From: Nanobdellota archaeon
Lineage (GTDB): Archaea; Nanobdellota; Nanobdellia; Pacearchaeales; GW2011-AR1
Length of the DNA stretch: 16,407 nt
Reading direction: 5' to 3'
Assembly: GCA_018901675.1 (NCBI GenBank)
Contig: JAHIEH010000085.1
Location: 1-16,407 of the forward strand
In this document: piece after piece, positions 1 to 6,085 of the stretch
Layout of the letters: every line of letters starts with the position of its first letter
Position numbering within the stretch: position 1 is the stretch's first letter
Position numbers and translations under genes: made by a program
The notes under the pieces: model-generated
The model's database searches: none
What the model was told of the DNA's origin: nothing
Seen by the model: only the letters and a program-made list of their open reading frames with translations

Positions 1-48
1 AATGAGAACTTGCCCGGATAATGAGTATAATGAGTATCAAGAGTAAAG

Positions 49-55
49 TATAAAA
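49..55 (+). promoter_or_regulatory. TATA box of the tRNA thiolase gene
   Basis: The heptamer TATAAAA is centred about 26 bases before the ATG at 78. That is the archaeal TATA-to-start-site distance, so the transcript probably begins at or next to the start codon (leaderless). There is no Shine-Dalgarno sequence ahead of the ATG, which agrees. Confidence 0.55.
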
Positions 56-77
56 GAAATTATTTGCTTCTAAATTT

Positions 78-926
78 ATGAATCCTACAAAAAAAGTTAT
101 GAAAAAAGTCTCGCAAACTATCCACGAATACAAGTTATGCAACAAGAATGAGAAAGTTCTTCTTGCACTTTCAGGAGGAAAAGATTCTTCTGTAATGGCT
201 TATGTTTTGAAGAAACTAGGATATAATATTGAAGGAATTTACATCAATCTTTATATTGGCAAGTATAGTGAGGATTGCCTGAAAGCAGTAGAAGATTTGT
301 GTTCTATGTTAAAGATAAAGTTGCATGTGTATGACTTAAAAAAAGAGGTTGGAACTTCTATGTGTTACATAAGACAATCTGTTCAAAGCAAACAGAAATT
401 GAGCAACTGTGCTATTTGCGGGGTTTTTAAAAAATGGATTTTAAATAAAAAAGCTAGAGAGTTAGGGGCAGGTAAAATAGCCACTGGGCACCATAGAAAT
501 GATGAGATTGAAACTTTTATGCTGAATATACTCAAAGGCTCACCGAAATTAAACCAGAATTTCGGGCTTATTCTAAAGGTTAAGGACAAGAAATTTGTGC
601 CAAGAATAAAACCCCTGTTTTTTATTTCTGAAGACGACATAAGGGAAATGTCAAAAAAACTCAAGCTTCCGGTTGTTTATTCTGTATGCCCGTGCAGGGG
701 GGAGAGTTATAGGGTTGAAGTAAAAGAATTTTTAAAAGAGTTTTCAGACAGAGAAAAAGAAAAGATGATGGATAACTTAATTGAGATAAGCAAGAAAATT
801 AAAAAAGAACAGGGGAAAGTTATATATTGTGAAAAATGCGGGGAGCCATCTCGTGGAAAGCTTTGCAAAAGATGCGAGATGATGAATTTAGTGAAAGATG
901 GGCAGGAGAATGACGGAAGTTATTAA
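78..926 (+). CDS. TtuA/NcsA-like tRNA 2-thiolation protein (PP-loop ATPase)
   Basis: Cytosolic enzyme that adenylates a tRNA uridine and replaces its 2-oxygen with sulfur. The family includes NcsA/Ctu1 (U34 of tRNA-Lys, Glu and Gln) and TtuA (U54). Visible in the 282 aa: the PP-loop SGGKDS at residues 32-37, the pair C111/C114 and a later C204-P-C206 that can hold the catalytic Fe-S cluster, a TGHHRND stretch at 136-142 where relatives have TGHNxDD, and a C-terminal zinc ribbon C251/C254/C263/C266. The N-terminal zinc finger of canonical TtuA is missing; the protein starts about 30 residues before the PP-loop. The ATG at 78 fits the TATA box; an in-frame ATG at 99 is the alternative. The family is clear. 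Whether U34 or U54 is the target cannot be told from sequence, though a tRNA-Lys(UUU) gene, a U34 substrate, lies in the same window. Confidence 0.88.
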   Translation: MNPTKKVMKKVSQTIHEYKLCNKNEKVLLALSGGKDSSVMAYVLKKLGYNIEGIYINLYIGKYSEDCLKAVEDLCSMLKIKLHVYDLKKEVGTSMCYIRQSVQSKQKLSNCAICGVFKKWILNKKARELGAGKIATGHHRNDEIETFMLNILKGSPKLNQNFGLILKVKDKKFVPRIKPLFFISEDDIREMSKKLKLPVVYSVCPCRGESYRVEVKEFLKEFSDREKEKMMDNLIEISKKIKKEQGKVIYCEKCGEPSRGKLCKRCEMMNLVKDGQENDGSY

Positions 927-1046
927 TCCTAATCAATAATTTAATGAGTGATTTTTTGATGATCTAAGCGGTTAATTTAACATTTAATAGAGGAGTTATT
1001 CAATTAATAGACAGGAAGATAAATCAAAAAAACAAGAAATAAAAAA

Positions 1047-1316
1047 TTATCTTCTTCTCTTTCTTGAAGCTGGCTTTTGAACTGCCCTTGGCTTGCAGCA
1101 TTTTGAGAATACAAATATGTATAGTATTTCAAGTATGCCGAGTGTATTCACAATTGCTAAAACTATAAACCATATCTTGGAATTGTTTCTTGCTGCTGTC
1201 CACAAAGCTATAAGTTTCCATACTGCCGACCATGTTATTACCAAAACTAAAAGCATAACTAAAAGCATAATGCTTATTCCAAACTGGCTTGCAATTAATG
1301 CTAAATATTCTGTCAT
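1047..1316 (-). CDS. DUF5652-like small membrane protein
   Basis: An 89-aa protein with two hydrophobic helices (about residues 5-30 and 45-68), a soluble linker containing WKLIALWTAARN, the conserved-looking stretch NTLGILEILYIF, and a very basic tail ending KRRR. I recognise this pattern as the DUF5652 family of tiny membrane proteins, frequent in CPR bacteria and DPANN archaea and of unknown function. A strong Shine-Dalgarno AAGGAGG (1325-1331 on this strand) lies 8 bases before the ATG at 1316. That decides the start against a GTG three codons upstream, which overlaps the SD. The gene stands alone and is divergent from nrdR. The positive tail is probably cytoplasmic, with both ends inside. 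The opposite-strand frame over the same bases has no recognisable protein features. Confidence 0.8.
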   Translation of the reverse strand: MTEYLALIASQFGISIMLLVMLLVLVITWSAVWKLIALWTAARNNSKIWFIVLAIVNTLGILEILYIFVFSKCCKPRAVQKPASRKRRR

Positions 1317-1430
1317 GTAAATCACCTCCTTATAATGGGATATACCAAATCTAATTTTTAAAACTTGTGCTAATTATATCTTTTAAGATAATAATGTTTA
1401 AATACCCTAAGCTGTTTAAATCCCTGCTTT

Positions 1431-1446
1431 ATACAATCAATTGTAA
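1431..1446 (+). promoter_or_regulatory. NrdR-box-like palindrome 1
   Basis: ATACAAT-CA-ATTGTAA is a 16-bp site with 6-bp perfect inner arms (TACAAT/ATTGTA) and the same length and layout as the bacterial NrdR box. It starts exactly 31 bp before the second site. It overlaps the likely TATA element TTTATACA (1428-1435), so a bound repressor would block TBP. Confidence 0.55.
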
Positions 1447-1461
1447 ATAAAAAAAGAGGGT

Positions 1462-1477
1462 ATACAACAGGTTGTAT
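1462..1477 (+). promoter_or_regulatory. NrdR-box-like palindrome 2
   Basis: ATACAAC-AG-GTTGTAT has perfect 7-bp arms around a 2-bp centre. With site 1 it forms a pair 31 bp apart, about three helical turns, the spacing known for paired NrdR boxes. It sits at the expected transcript start, just before nrdR, and implies autoregulation of the nrd operon by NrdR. Confidence 0.6.
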
Positions 1478-1496
1478 GCTTATTAATATTAAAAAG

Positions 1497-1937
1497 ATGG
1501 ACTGCCCCTATTGCTCGCATGACGATTTGAAGGTTACTGATAAAAGAGGTTCTCCTAATGGTATAAGAAGGAGAAGAGAATGCCTGAAATGCGGAAAAAG
1601 ATTCACAACTTATGAAAGAATTGAACCTTTTGATTTGTATGTGATAAAAAAAGATGGGAGAAGGGAGAGATATAACCGAGATAAATTGTTATTAGGAATT
1701 GTCAAGGCTTGTGAAAAAAGAGAAATCTCTCCAGAAAAAATTGATGAAATTGTTAATCAAATTGAAGAAAAGCTAAGAAAGAAAGGCAAAGAAGTTACAA
1801 CAAAAGCAGTAGGAGAGCTTGTTATGAACGCTCTGAAAAAACTGGATAAGGTTGCATACATAAGGTTTGCGTCTGTCTATAGAAAATTTGATGATGTTAA
1901 TGACTTCAGAAAGGAAATAAAAGAGGTGGGAAAATAA
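1497..1937 (+). CDS. nrdR: Transcriptional repressor NrdR
   Basis: NrdR is a nucleotide-sensing repressor of ribonucleotide reductase genes. Its zinc ribbon binds DNA and its ATP-cone senses ATP/dATP. Here the ribbon is formed by CPYC near the N-terminus and CLKCGKRF about 25 residues later, followed by FTTYERIEPFDLYVIKKDGRRE leading into an ATP-cone that ends with VAYIRFASVYRKF. The length of 146 aa is normal. I chose the ATG at 1497 because family members start M-x-C-P-x-C. An in-frame ATG at 1476 adds seven residues (MLINIKK) but lies inside the operator palindrome. The stop is one base from the nrdD start, so the two are co-transcribed. NrdR is mainly bacterial, and its presence in an archaeon suggests old lateral acquisition, which is inference. 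Confidence 0.92.
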   Translation: MDCPYCSHDDLKVTDKRGSPNGIRRRRECLKCGKRFTTYERIEPFDLYVIKKDGRRERYNRDKLLLGIVKACEKREISPEKIDEIVNQIEEKLRKKGKEVTTKAVGELVMNALKKLDKVAYIRFASVYRKFDDVNDFRKEIKEVGK

Positions 1938-1938
1938 G

Positions 1939-4047
1939 ATGGAAATGAATAAGATTAAAAAGAGAGATGGAAAGATTGTTCCGTTTAATGGTGAAAAAAT
2001 AACTGAAGCAATATACAAAGCTGCAAAGGCTGTTGCGGAGAGAGAAGGAAAAGAGCCAGATAGAGGAAAAGCAGAAAATGTTTCTGCAAGAGTTGTTGGG
2101 AATTTAGAGCAAATGTTTGGAGATATCACTACCCCTACTGTTGAACAAGTTCAAGATATAGTAGAGAGGACACTTATGGATCTGGGTTTCACAGACACTG
2201 CTAAAACATATATACTTTATAGACAAAGCCATAAAGAACAAAGGCAACTAAATGCTGCAAGCAGAGAAGTGTTTGATTTTGCAAGAAGAATTATTAATGG
2301 TTATATCGGAGGCGACGATTGGAGAATTAAAGAGAATTCAAGTTCAGGGCATATAACTTTTCAGGGGGGGAATGCAAGACTTGCAGGTGATTTGTGGAAC
2401 ACTTTTGCCCTTAATGAAATGTATGGAAAAGAGAATCCTGAAATCGCAGATGCTCACTTATCTGGGCAGATGCATATCCATGATTTAGATTTTCCAATTG
2501 TTGCTTATTGCTGCGGTCATTCCTTAAAACAATTACTTGAAAGAGGTTTTGGAGAGGTTAAAGAAAGAGTTCAAAGTTCTCCCCCAAAACATTTACGTTC
2601 TGCTATAAGCCAAATGGTCAATTATATTGGAACAATGCAAGGAGAATTTGCAGGTGCTCAAGCATTTTCTTCTGTGGATAGTTATTTAGCCCCTTTTGTT
2701 AAGGCAGACAACTTAGACTATAAGGAAGTTAAACAGTCGATGCAGGAATTAATTTATGGTTTGAATGTTCCTTCAAGATGGGGTTGGCAGGCTCCTTTTT
2801 CTAATTTAACTTTTGATTTAACAGTTCCTGATGATTTAAACAATGAGAAGGCAACAGTAGGAGGAAAAAAACAGGATTTTACATTGGGAGATTGCCAGAA
2901 AGAAGTAGATATAATTAATATGGCATACCTTGAAGTGAAAAGAGATGGAGATAAATCAGGGAGGATATTCACTTTTCCTCTTGACACTTATAATATATCA
3001 AAAGATTTTAAGTGGGATAGTGAAATTTCTGAACTTCTCTTTGAAGTAACTGGGAAATACGGCATCCCTTATTTTCAGAATTATGTTGGTAGCGGGTTAG
3101 ACCCCGGTGCAATAAGAGCTATGTGCTGTAGACTTAATTTAGACCAAAGAGAACTAATGAAAAGGCCTGGAAGTTTATGGGGGCCTGGTGATTCTACTGG
3201 GAGTATTGGGGTAGTTACAATCAATATGAATAGAATCGGCTATGAAGCAAAAAATGATGATGAATTTTTTAGGTTTCTTGGACACAGGATGGATTTAGCA
3301 AAACAATCACTAGAAATAAAAAGAAAAACAATAGAAACACTTCTCAAGCAGGATTTTGTTCCTTTTACAAAATCTTATCTTGGACATTTTACTAATCATT
3401 TTTCTACTATCGGCCTTATTGGGATGCATGAATCGTTGATGAATTTTACTGGCAAAGGTATTGAAACAGAAAAGGGAAAAGAATTTGCTATAAAAACTTT
3501 GAATTTTATGAGGGGGAAGTTAGTGGAATATCAGGAGGAAACAGGAAATTTATACAATCTAGAAGCAACGCCAGGAGAAGGGGCTAGTTACAGACTCGCG
3601 AAACTGGATAAAGAGAATTATTCACAGATTTATACATCAGGAAAGGATGAACCTTTTTTGACAAACTCTACCCAACTTCCAGTAAGTTTAGATATTGATT
3701 TATTTTCTGCATTAAAACACCAGGAAAGTTTGCAAACATTATATACCGGTGGAACAATTTTCCACACTTTTTTAGGAGAGAGAATCTCTGGAAATTCTGC
3801 TAAAAATTTGGTAAAGAAAATAGCGTATAATACACAACTTCCCTATTTTAGTTTAACACCAGTTTTCAGTGTTTGTGAAGACCATGGATATTTAAATGGT
3901 ATTGTTAAATCCTGCCCAAGTTGTGGAAAAGAGCCAGAGGTGTATGATAGAATTGTAGGGTACATAAGGCCGGTTAATAATTGGAATAAGGGGAAACAAG
4001 AGGAATTTAAATACCGGAAGAGATTTGAAGTTCCTTCAGGAGTTTAA
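1939..4047 (+). CDS. nrdD: Anaerobic (class III) ribonucleoside-triphosphate reductase, large subunit
   Basis: NrdD reduces NTPs to dNTPs with a glycyl radical that NrdG installs, under anoxia. The 702 aa begin with an ATP-cone (about residues 5-100; IKKRDGKIVPFNGEKI to YILYRQSHKE), the allosteric dATP/ATP site. The catalytic barrel follows, with cysteines at AYCCGH (C191/C192) and AMCCRL (C396/C397), candidates for the substrate-side and thiyl cysteines. The C-terminal motif RIVGYIRPVNNWNKGK holds the radical glycine (about G674). Just before it is a metal site C646-x2-H649 and C659-x2-C662; the usual form is two CxxC pairs, so one ligand is apparently His. The gene follows nrdR by one base and overlaps the next gene. 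Length and motifs indicate an intact enzyme. Confidence 0.95.
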   Translation: MEMNKIKKRDGKIVPFNGEKITEAIYKAAKAVAEREGKEPDRGKAENVSARVVGNLEQMFGDITTPTVEQVQDIVERTLMDLGFTDTAKTYILYRQSHKEQRQLNAASREVFDFARRIINGYIGGDDWRIKENSSSGHITFQGGNARLAGDLWNTFALNEMYGKENPEIADAHLSGQMHIHDLDFPIVAYCCGHSLKQLLERGFGEVKERVQSSPPKHLRSAISQMVNYIGTMQGEFAGAQAFSSVDSYLAPFVKADNLDYKEVKQSMQELIYGLNVPSRWGWQAPFSNLTFDLTVPDDLNNEKATVGGKKQDFTLGDCQKEVDIINMAYLEVKRDGDKSGRIFTFPLDTYNISKDFKWDSEISELLFEVTGKYGIPYFQNYVGSGLDPGAIRAMCCRLNLDQRELMKRPGSLWGPGDSTGSIGVVTINMNRIGYEAKNDDEFFRFLGHRMDLAKQSLEIKRKTIETLLKQDFVPFTKSYLGHFTNHFSTIGLIGMHESLMNFTGKGIETEKGKEFAIKTLNFMRGKLVEYQEETGNLYNLEATPGEGASYRLAKLDKENYSQIYTSGKDEPFLTNSTQLPVSLDIDLFSALKHQESLQTLYTGGTIFHTFLGERISGNSAKNLVKKIAYNTQLPYFSLTPVFSVCEDHGYLNGIVKSCPSCGKEPEVYDRIVGYIRPVNNWNKGKQEEFKYRKRFEVPSGV

Positions 4048-4339
4048 AATTTATTACATCTATACATTCCCAAATTGTGAAAAATGCCATAATGCAATGG
4101 ACACTCTTAAAAAAAATAATATTCCATTTGAAGAAGTAAGTTTAGCAAGCAGTAGTGGAAGAATAATATTTAGGGATTTGAATAAAGAGTATGGTGGTAA
4201 ATTTGAAAAAGAAAAAGTAGGTGGCGTTAATTTTATTAAGATGCCACTTATTATAGATAAAGGAAGTGAGATTAAAACTTATCAAGGCAAGGAAGGATTA
4301 GAAAGGGTTTTGAAATATGAGAATATCACAATTTCTTAA
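4025..4339 (+). CDS. Glutaredoxin/NrdH-like redoxin, likely electron donor to NrdD
   Basis: A small thioredoxin-fold protein (104 aa from the TTG at 4025). It has a first strand KIYYIYTF, the redox motif C-E-K-C, helix HNAMDTLKKNNIPFEEV, and VNFIKMPLII with the cis-proline that faces the active site in this fold. It lies between nrdD and nrdG, overlapping nrdD by 23 bp and nrdG by 23 bp, so its job is probably to recycle the reductase disulfide. Some class III enzymes use NrdH/thioredoxin-type reductants rather than formate. The start is unusual: there is no ATG. The TTG at 4025 lies inside nrdD, while AGGAG at 4038-4042 is well placed for an ATT codon at 4049, which would begin right at the first strand. 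Either gives a complete fold. Confidence 0.8.
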   Translation: MKFLQEFKIYYIYTFPNCEKCHNAMDTLKKNNIPFEEVSLASSSGRIIFRDLNKEYGGKFEKEKVGGVNFIKMPLIIDKGSEIKTYQGKEGLERVLKYENITIS

Positions 4340-5063
4340 GCAGAGTTTTATTGATTATCCTGGAAATATTTCAAGTGTTATTTTTACTTCTGGGTGCAAT
4401 TACAAATGCCCTTCATGCCATGCGAAACATATAATTTATAGAAATGAAAGAATTGATGAAAAAGAATTTTTTAGTTATATTAATCCGAGGAAGGGATGGA
4501 TAGAGGCGGTAGTTTTATGCGGGGGAGAACCGACAATCCAAGAAGGGTTAAGAGATTTTGCAAGAAAGATTAAGGATTTAGGATTTAAAGTTAAATTAGA
4601 TACAAATGGCTCTAATCCCAAAGTGCTGGAGAAGCTATTAAAGGAAAATTTATTGGATTATGCTGCAATGGATGTTAAGGGGCCTAAAGATATGTATAAT
4701 CAATTAGCAGGAGTTGAAGTGAATACTATCAGTTTAGAAAAAAGCATGGCTCTTATTCAGCAGTTTCCAGATTATGAATTCAGAACTACGATAGTGCCTA
4801 TAATAAGGGATGATAAAAAAACCGAAATTAGTTTCATGAGTGTTCAGGAAGCAGAAGGAATTGCAAGATGGATTGTTCAAACAACAAACAACAACAAACA
4901 CAAATATTTTTTGCAGAAATTTGTTGCAAGAGGAAAAGAAATGATTGATGAACACCTTTCAAAAGAAAATTTAAGCAAGGAAATGCAGCAGACTCCTGAA
5001 TCTTTAATTTTAGAGATGAAAAAAGCGGTTAAAAAATACCTTCCCAATTGTGATATTAGGTAA
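4317..5063 (+). CDS. nrdG: Anaerobic RNR activating radical-SAM protein
   Basis: NrdG uses a [4Fe-4S] cluster and S-adenosylmethionine to abstract hydrogen from the NrdD glycine. The N-terminus FIDYPGNISSVIFTSGCNYKC is typical, with the radical-SAM motif C27-x3-C31-x2-C34. AVVLCGGEPT follows and matches the GGEP SAM-binding motif, then LDTNGSNP and MDVKGP. At 248 aa it matches the longer archaeal/pyruvate-formate-lyase-activase-like form rather than the roughly 155-aa enterobacterial NrdG. The ATG at 4317 lies inside the upstream redoxin gene (23-bp overlap), which implies translational coupling. It closes the nrdR-nrdD-redoxin-nrdG operon; 85 bases later a new promoter begins. Confidence 0.92.
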   Translation: MRISQFLKQSFIDYPGNISSVIFTSGCNYKCPSCHAKHIIYRNERIDEKEFFSYINPRKGWIEAVVLCGGEPTIQEGLRDFARKIKDLGFKVKLDTNGSNPKVLEKLLKENLLDYAAMDVKGPKDMYNQLAGVEVNTISLEKSMALIQQFPDYEFRTTIVPIIRDDKKTEISFMSVQEAEGIARWIVQTTNNNKHKYFLQKFVARGKEMIDEHLSKENLSKEMQQTPESLILEMKKAVKKYLPNCDIR

Positions 5064-5092
5064 GGCTCTTAAAACTAGGACAAAAACCAAAC

Positions 5093-5100
5093 TTTTATAA
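5093..5100 (+). promoter_or_regulatory. TATA box
   Basis: TTTTATAA within ACTTTTATAAAT lies 49-56 bases before the ATG at 5149. Transcription should start near 5120-5125, leaving a leader of about 25 nt that contains AGAGGGG (5131-5137), a usable ribosome binding site. Confidence 0.45.
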
Positions 5101-5148
5101 ATCTGGCTTTTTCTAAGATATGATGAATTTAGAGGGGAAAAAGTCAAA

Positions 5149-5457
5149 ATGGCAGTTAAAAAATATTGTGTTAGCCCAGAAGAAAAAGCATACAAACTTG
5201 GAGATGCTCTTAATGAAACAGGCGGGATAATTGGTTCTTATATAAAAAAAGATGAATTATTACAAAGAGAAGGCGGTATATACGATTTAGGGGGGGCGGT
5301 GGTAATAGCAGAAGGGTATTTTAAGAACTATACTGCATGCAGTATTATTGGAACAGAAAGAGAAATAAAAAGTGCTAAATCAAAATTAGAAAAATTATGT
5401 GGGATTAAATTAAAGGCGGTAAAAAATGACAAAGAGACTTTTTCTGGGGGATTTTAA
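5149..5457 (+). CDS. Unrecognised 102-aa protein
   Basis: I do not recognise this family. The protein is soluble, with no signal peptide or membrane segment. The N-terminal part (about 1-50) is helical and charged (SPEEKAYKLGDALNETGG, IIGSYIKKDELLQ). The middle is a strand-rich glycine segment (IYDLGGAVVIAEGYFKNYTACSIIG), followed by a helix REIKSAKSKLEKLCGIKL and a short polar tail. An alternation of strands around a central helix would suit a small alpha/beta sandwich, but that is a guess. A leader with AGAGGGG precedes the ATG; an earlier ATG pair at 5120-5125 is in another frame and soon stops. Real coding use is supported by its own TATA box, RBS and a clean open frame between two well-defined genes. 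Confidence 0.7.
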   Translation: MAVKKYCVSPEEKAYKLGDALNETGGIIGSYIKKDELLQREGGIYDLGGAVVIAEGYFKNYTACSIIGTEREIKSAKSKLEKLCGIKLKAVKNDKETFSGGF

Positions 5458-5470
5458 GGAGAAACAAAAA

Positions 5471-5521
5471 ATGATTAATAAAGAAAATAGAAAATTTTCT
5501 AATTTCCCATTTTTGAGATAA
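5471..5521 (+). CDS. Possible 16-codon leader peptide ahead of thioredoxin
   Basis: A perfect AAGGAG (5456-5461) stands 9 bases before an ATG that opens a 16-codon frame (MINKENRKFSNFPFLR) ending 7 bases before the thioredoxin ATG. The strong RBS serves no longer frame, and the thioredoxin start itself has none. This may be a coupling peptide that brings ribosomes to the thioredoxin start, or a decayed gene start. Evidence is only the RBS and spacing. Confidence 0.3.
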   Translation: MINKENRKFSNFPFLR

Positions 5522-5528
5522 AAATAAA

Positions 5529-5855
5529 ATGGTAAACAATGATAAAGTTCCTGAGCTTACGAATGGAGAATTTAACAATTTTATAACTAAAGGGCTTGTT
5601 CTTGTGGATTTTTATGCTGACTGGTGTATGCCTTGTTTGATGATTGCTCCAGTTATTGAAGAGCTTGCTGAAAGGTTTGAAGGAAAAATAAAGTTTGGAA
5701 AGTTAAATGTAGAAGATAATTCAGTTTTATCCCACAAATATAAAGTCTCAAGCATTCCTAATCTAATTCTTTTCAAAAATGGGGAGATGGTTGAAAGATT
5801 TGTAGGAAACCAATCTTCAGAGGATTTTGAGAAAAAGCTGAAGAAATTTATCTGA
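5529..5855 (+). CDS. Thioredoxin
   Basis: A 108-aa single-domain thioredoxin, the usual length, which keeps cytosolic protein dithiols reduced. The active site is W32-C33-M34-P35-C36 in VDFYADWCMPCLMIAP, so Met replaces the usual Gly between the cysteine and proline. This should shift the redox potential, but the catalytic pair is intact. The cis-proline is P77 in SSIPNLILFKNGE, and D26 of LVDFYA matches the buried aspartate. It follows the 102-aa gene and precedes tRNA-Lys. Being 0.5 kb from the nrd operon it could also serve NrdD, although the operon has its own redoxin. The ATG at 5529 gives the canonical N-terminus; no Shine-Dalgarno is close to it. Confidence 0.9.
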   Translation: MVNNDKVPELTNGEFNNFITKGLVLVDFYADWCMPCLMIAPVIEELAERFEGKIKFGKLNVEDNSVLSHKYKVSSIPNLILFKNGEMVERFVGNQSSEDFEKKLKKFI

Positions 5856-5886
5856 CTAAGAATATTTTTAAACTCCCATTTACTAA

Positions 5887-5963
5887 TTGAACTACGGCTC
5901 ACGAGCTCACTCGTTTTATTTTGTGAGGCTATCTCGTGAACATCGTTCGGCTCCGTAGCTCAA
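5887..5963 (+). repeat. Nested inverted repeat spanning the tRNA-Lys leader and 5' half
   Basis: Three nested complementary segments. Outer: 5887-5897 TTGAACTACGG with 5953-5963 CCGTAGCTCAA, 10 of 11 bases pairing. Middle: 5899-5905 TCACGAG with 5933-5939 CTCGTGA. Inner: 5906-5910 CTCAC with 5923-5927 GTGAG. The outer right arm is part of the mature tRNA (acceptor and D arm). It could be a leader RNA structure competing with the tRNA fold, or a decayed inverted copy of the tRNA 5' end. Confidence 0.6.
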
Positions 5964-6023
5964 CCTGGTTAGAGCACTAGCCTTTTAAGCTAGGTGTCGG
6001 GGGTTCAAATCCCCTCGGGGCCA
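5949..6023 (+). tRNA. tRNA-Lys(UUU)
   Basis: A complete cloverleaf of 75 nt with discriminator A. The acceptor stem is GGCTCCG/CGGGGCC with one T-G pair; the D stem is GCTC/GAGC; the anticodon stem is CTAGC/GCTAG around loop CTTTTAA, with anticodon TTT at 5984-5986; the variable loop is GTGTC; the T arm is GGGGG-TTCAAAT-CCCCT. The CCA tail is not encoded beyond the chance overlap of the discriminator. There is no intron. U34 of this tRNA is a standard target of the NcsA-type thiolase family represented at 78-926. A T-rich run (TTTTAA) just downstream probably ends transcription. The mobile element begins 47 bases past the 3' end. Confidence 0.97.
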
Positions 6024-6060
6024 TTTTAACACCCTTTTAAACCATTAAATAGGGTTTACA

Positions 6061-6070
6061 CATAAAAATA
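6061..6070. repeat. Left copy of the 10-bp target-site duplication
   Basis: CATAAAAATA lies immediately outside the left end of the mobile element (one base before its terminal GCTTTGCACAA). The same ten bases follow the right end at 12383-12392. Confidence 0.7.
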
Positions 6071-6071
6071 A

Positions 6072-6082
6072 GCTTTGCACAA
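6072..6082 (+). repeat. Left terminal inverted repeat
   Basis: GCTTTGCACAA, exactly inverted at 12372-12382. It lies 4 bases downstream of the transposase stop codon, as is usual for compact IS ends. Confidence 0.7.
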
Positions 6083-6085
6083 ATA

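Noticed and set aside
1..48. Short direct repeat TAATGAGTA at the window start
   Set aside because: Two adjacent copies of a 9-mer in AT-rich promoter DNA; too short to mean anything on its own.
1093..1320. Plus-strand open frame opposite the DUF5652-like gene
   Set aside because: It has no RBS or recognisable protein features, whereas the minus-strand frame has a strong RBS, two membrane helices and a family pattern.
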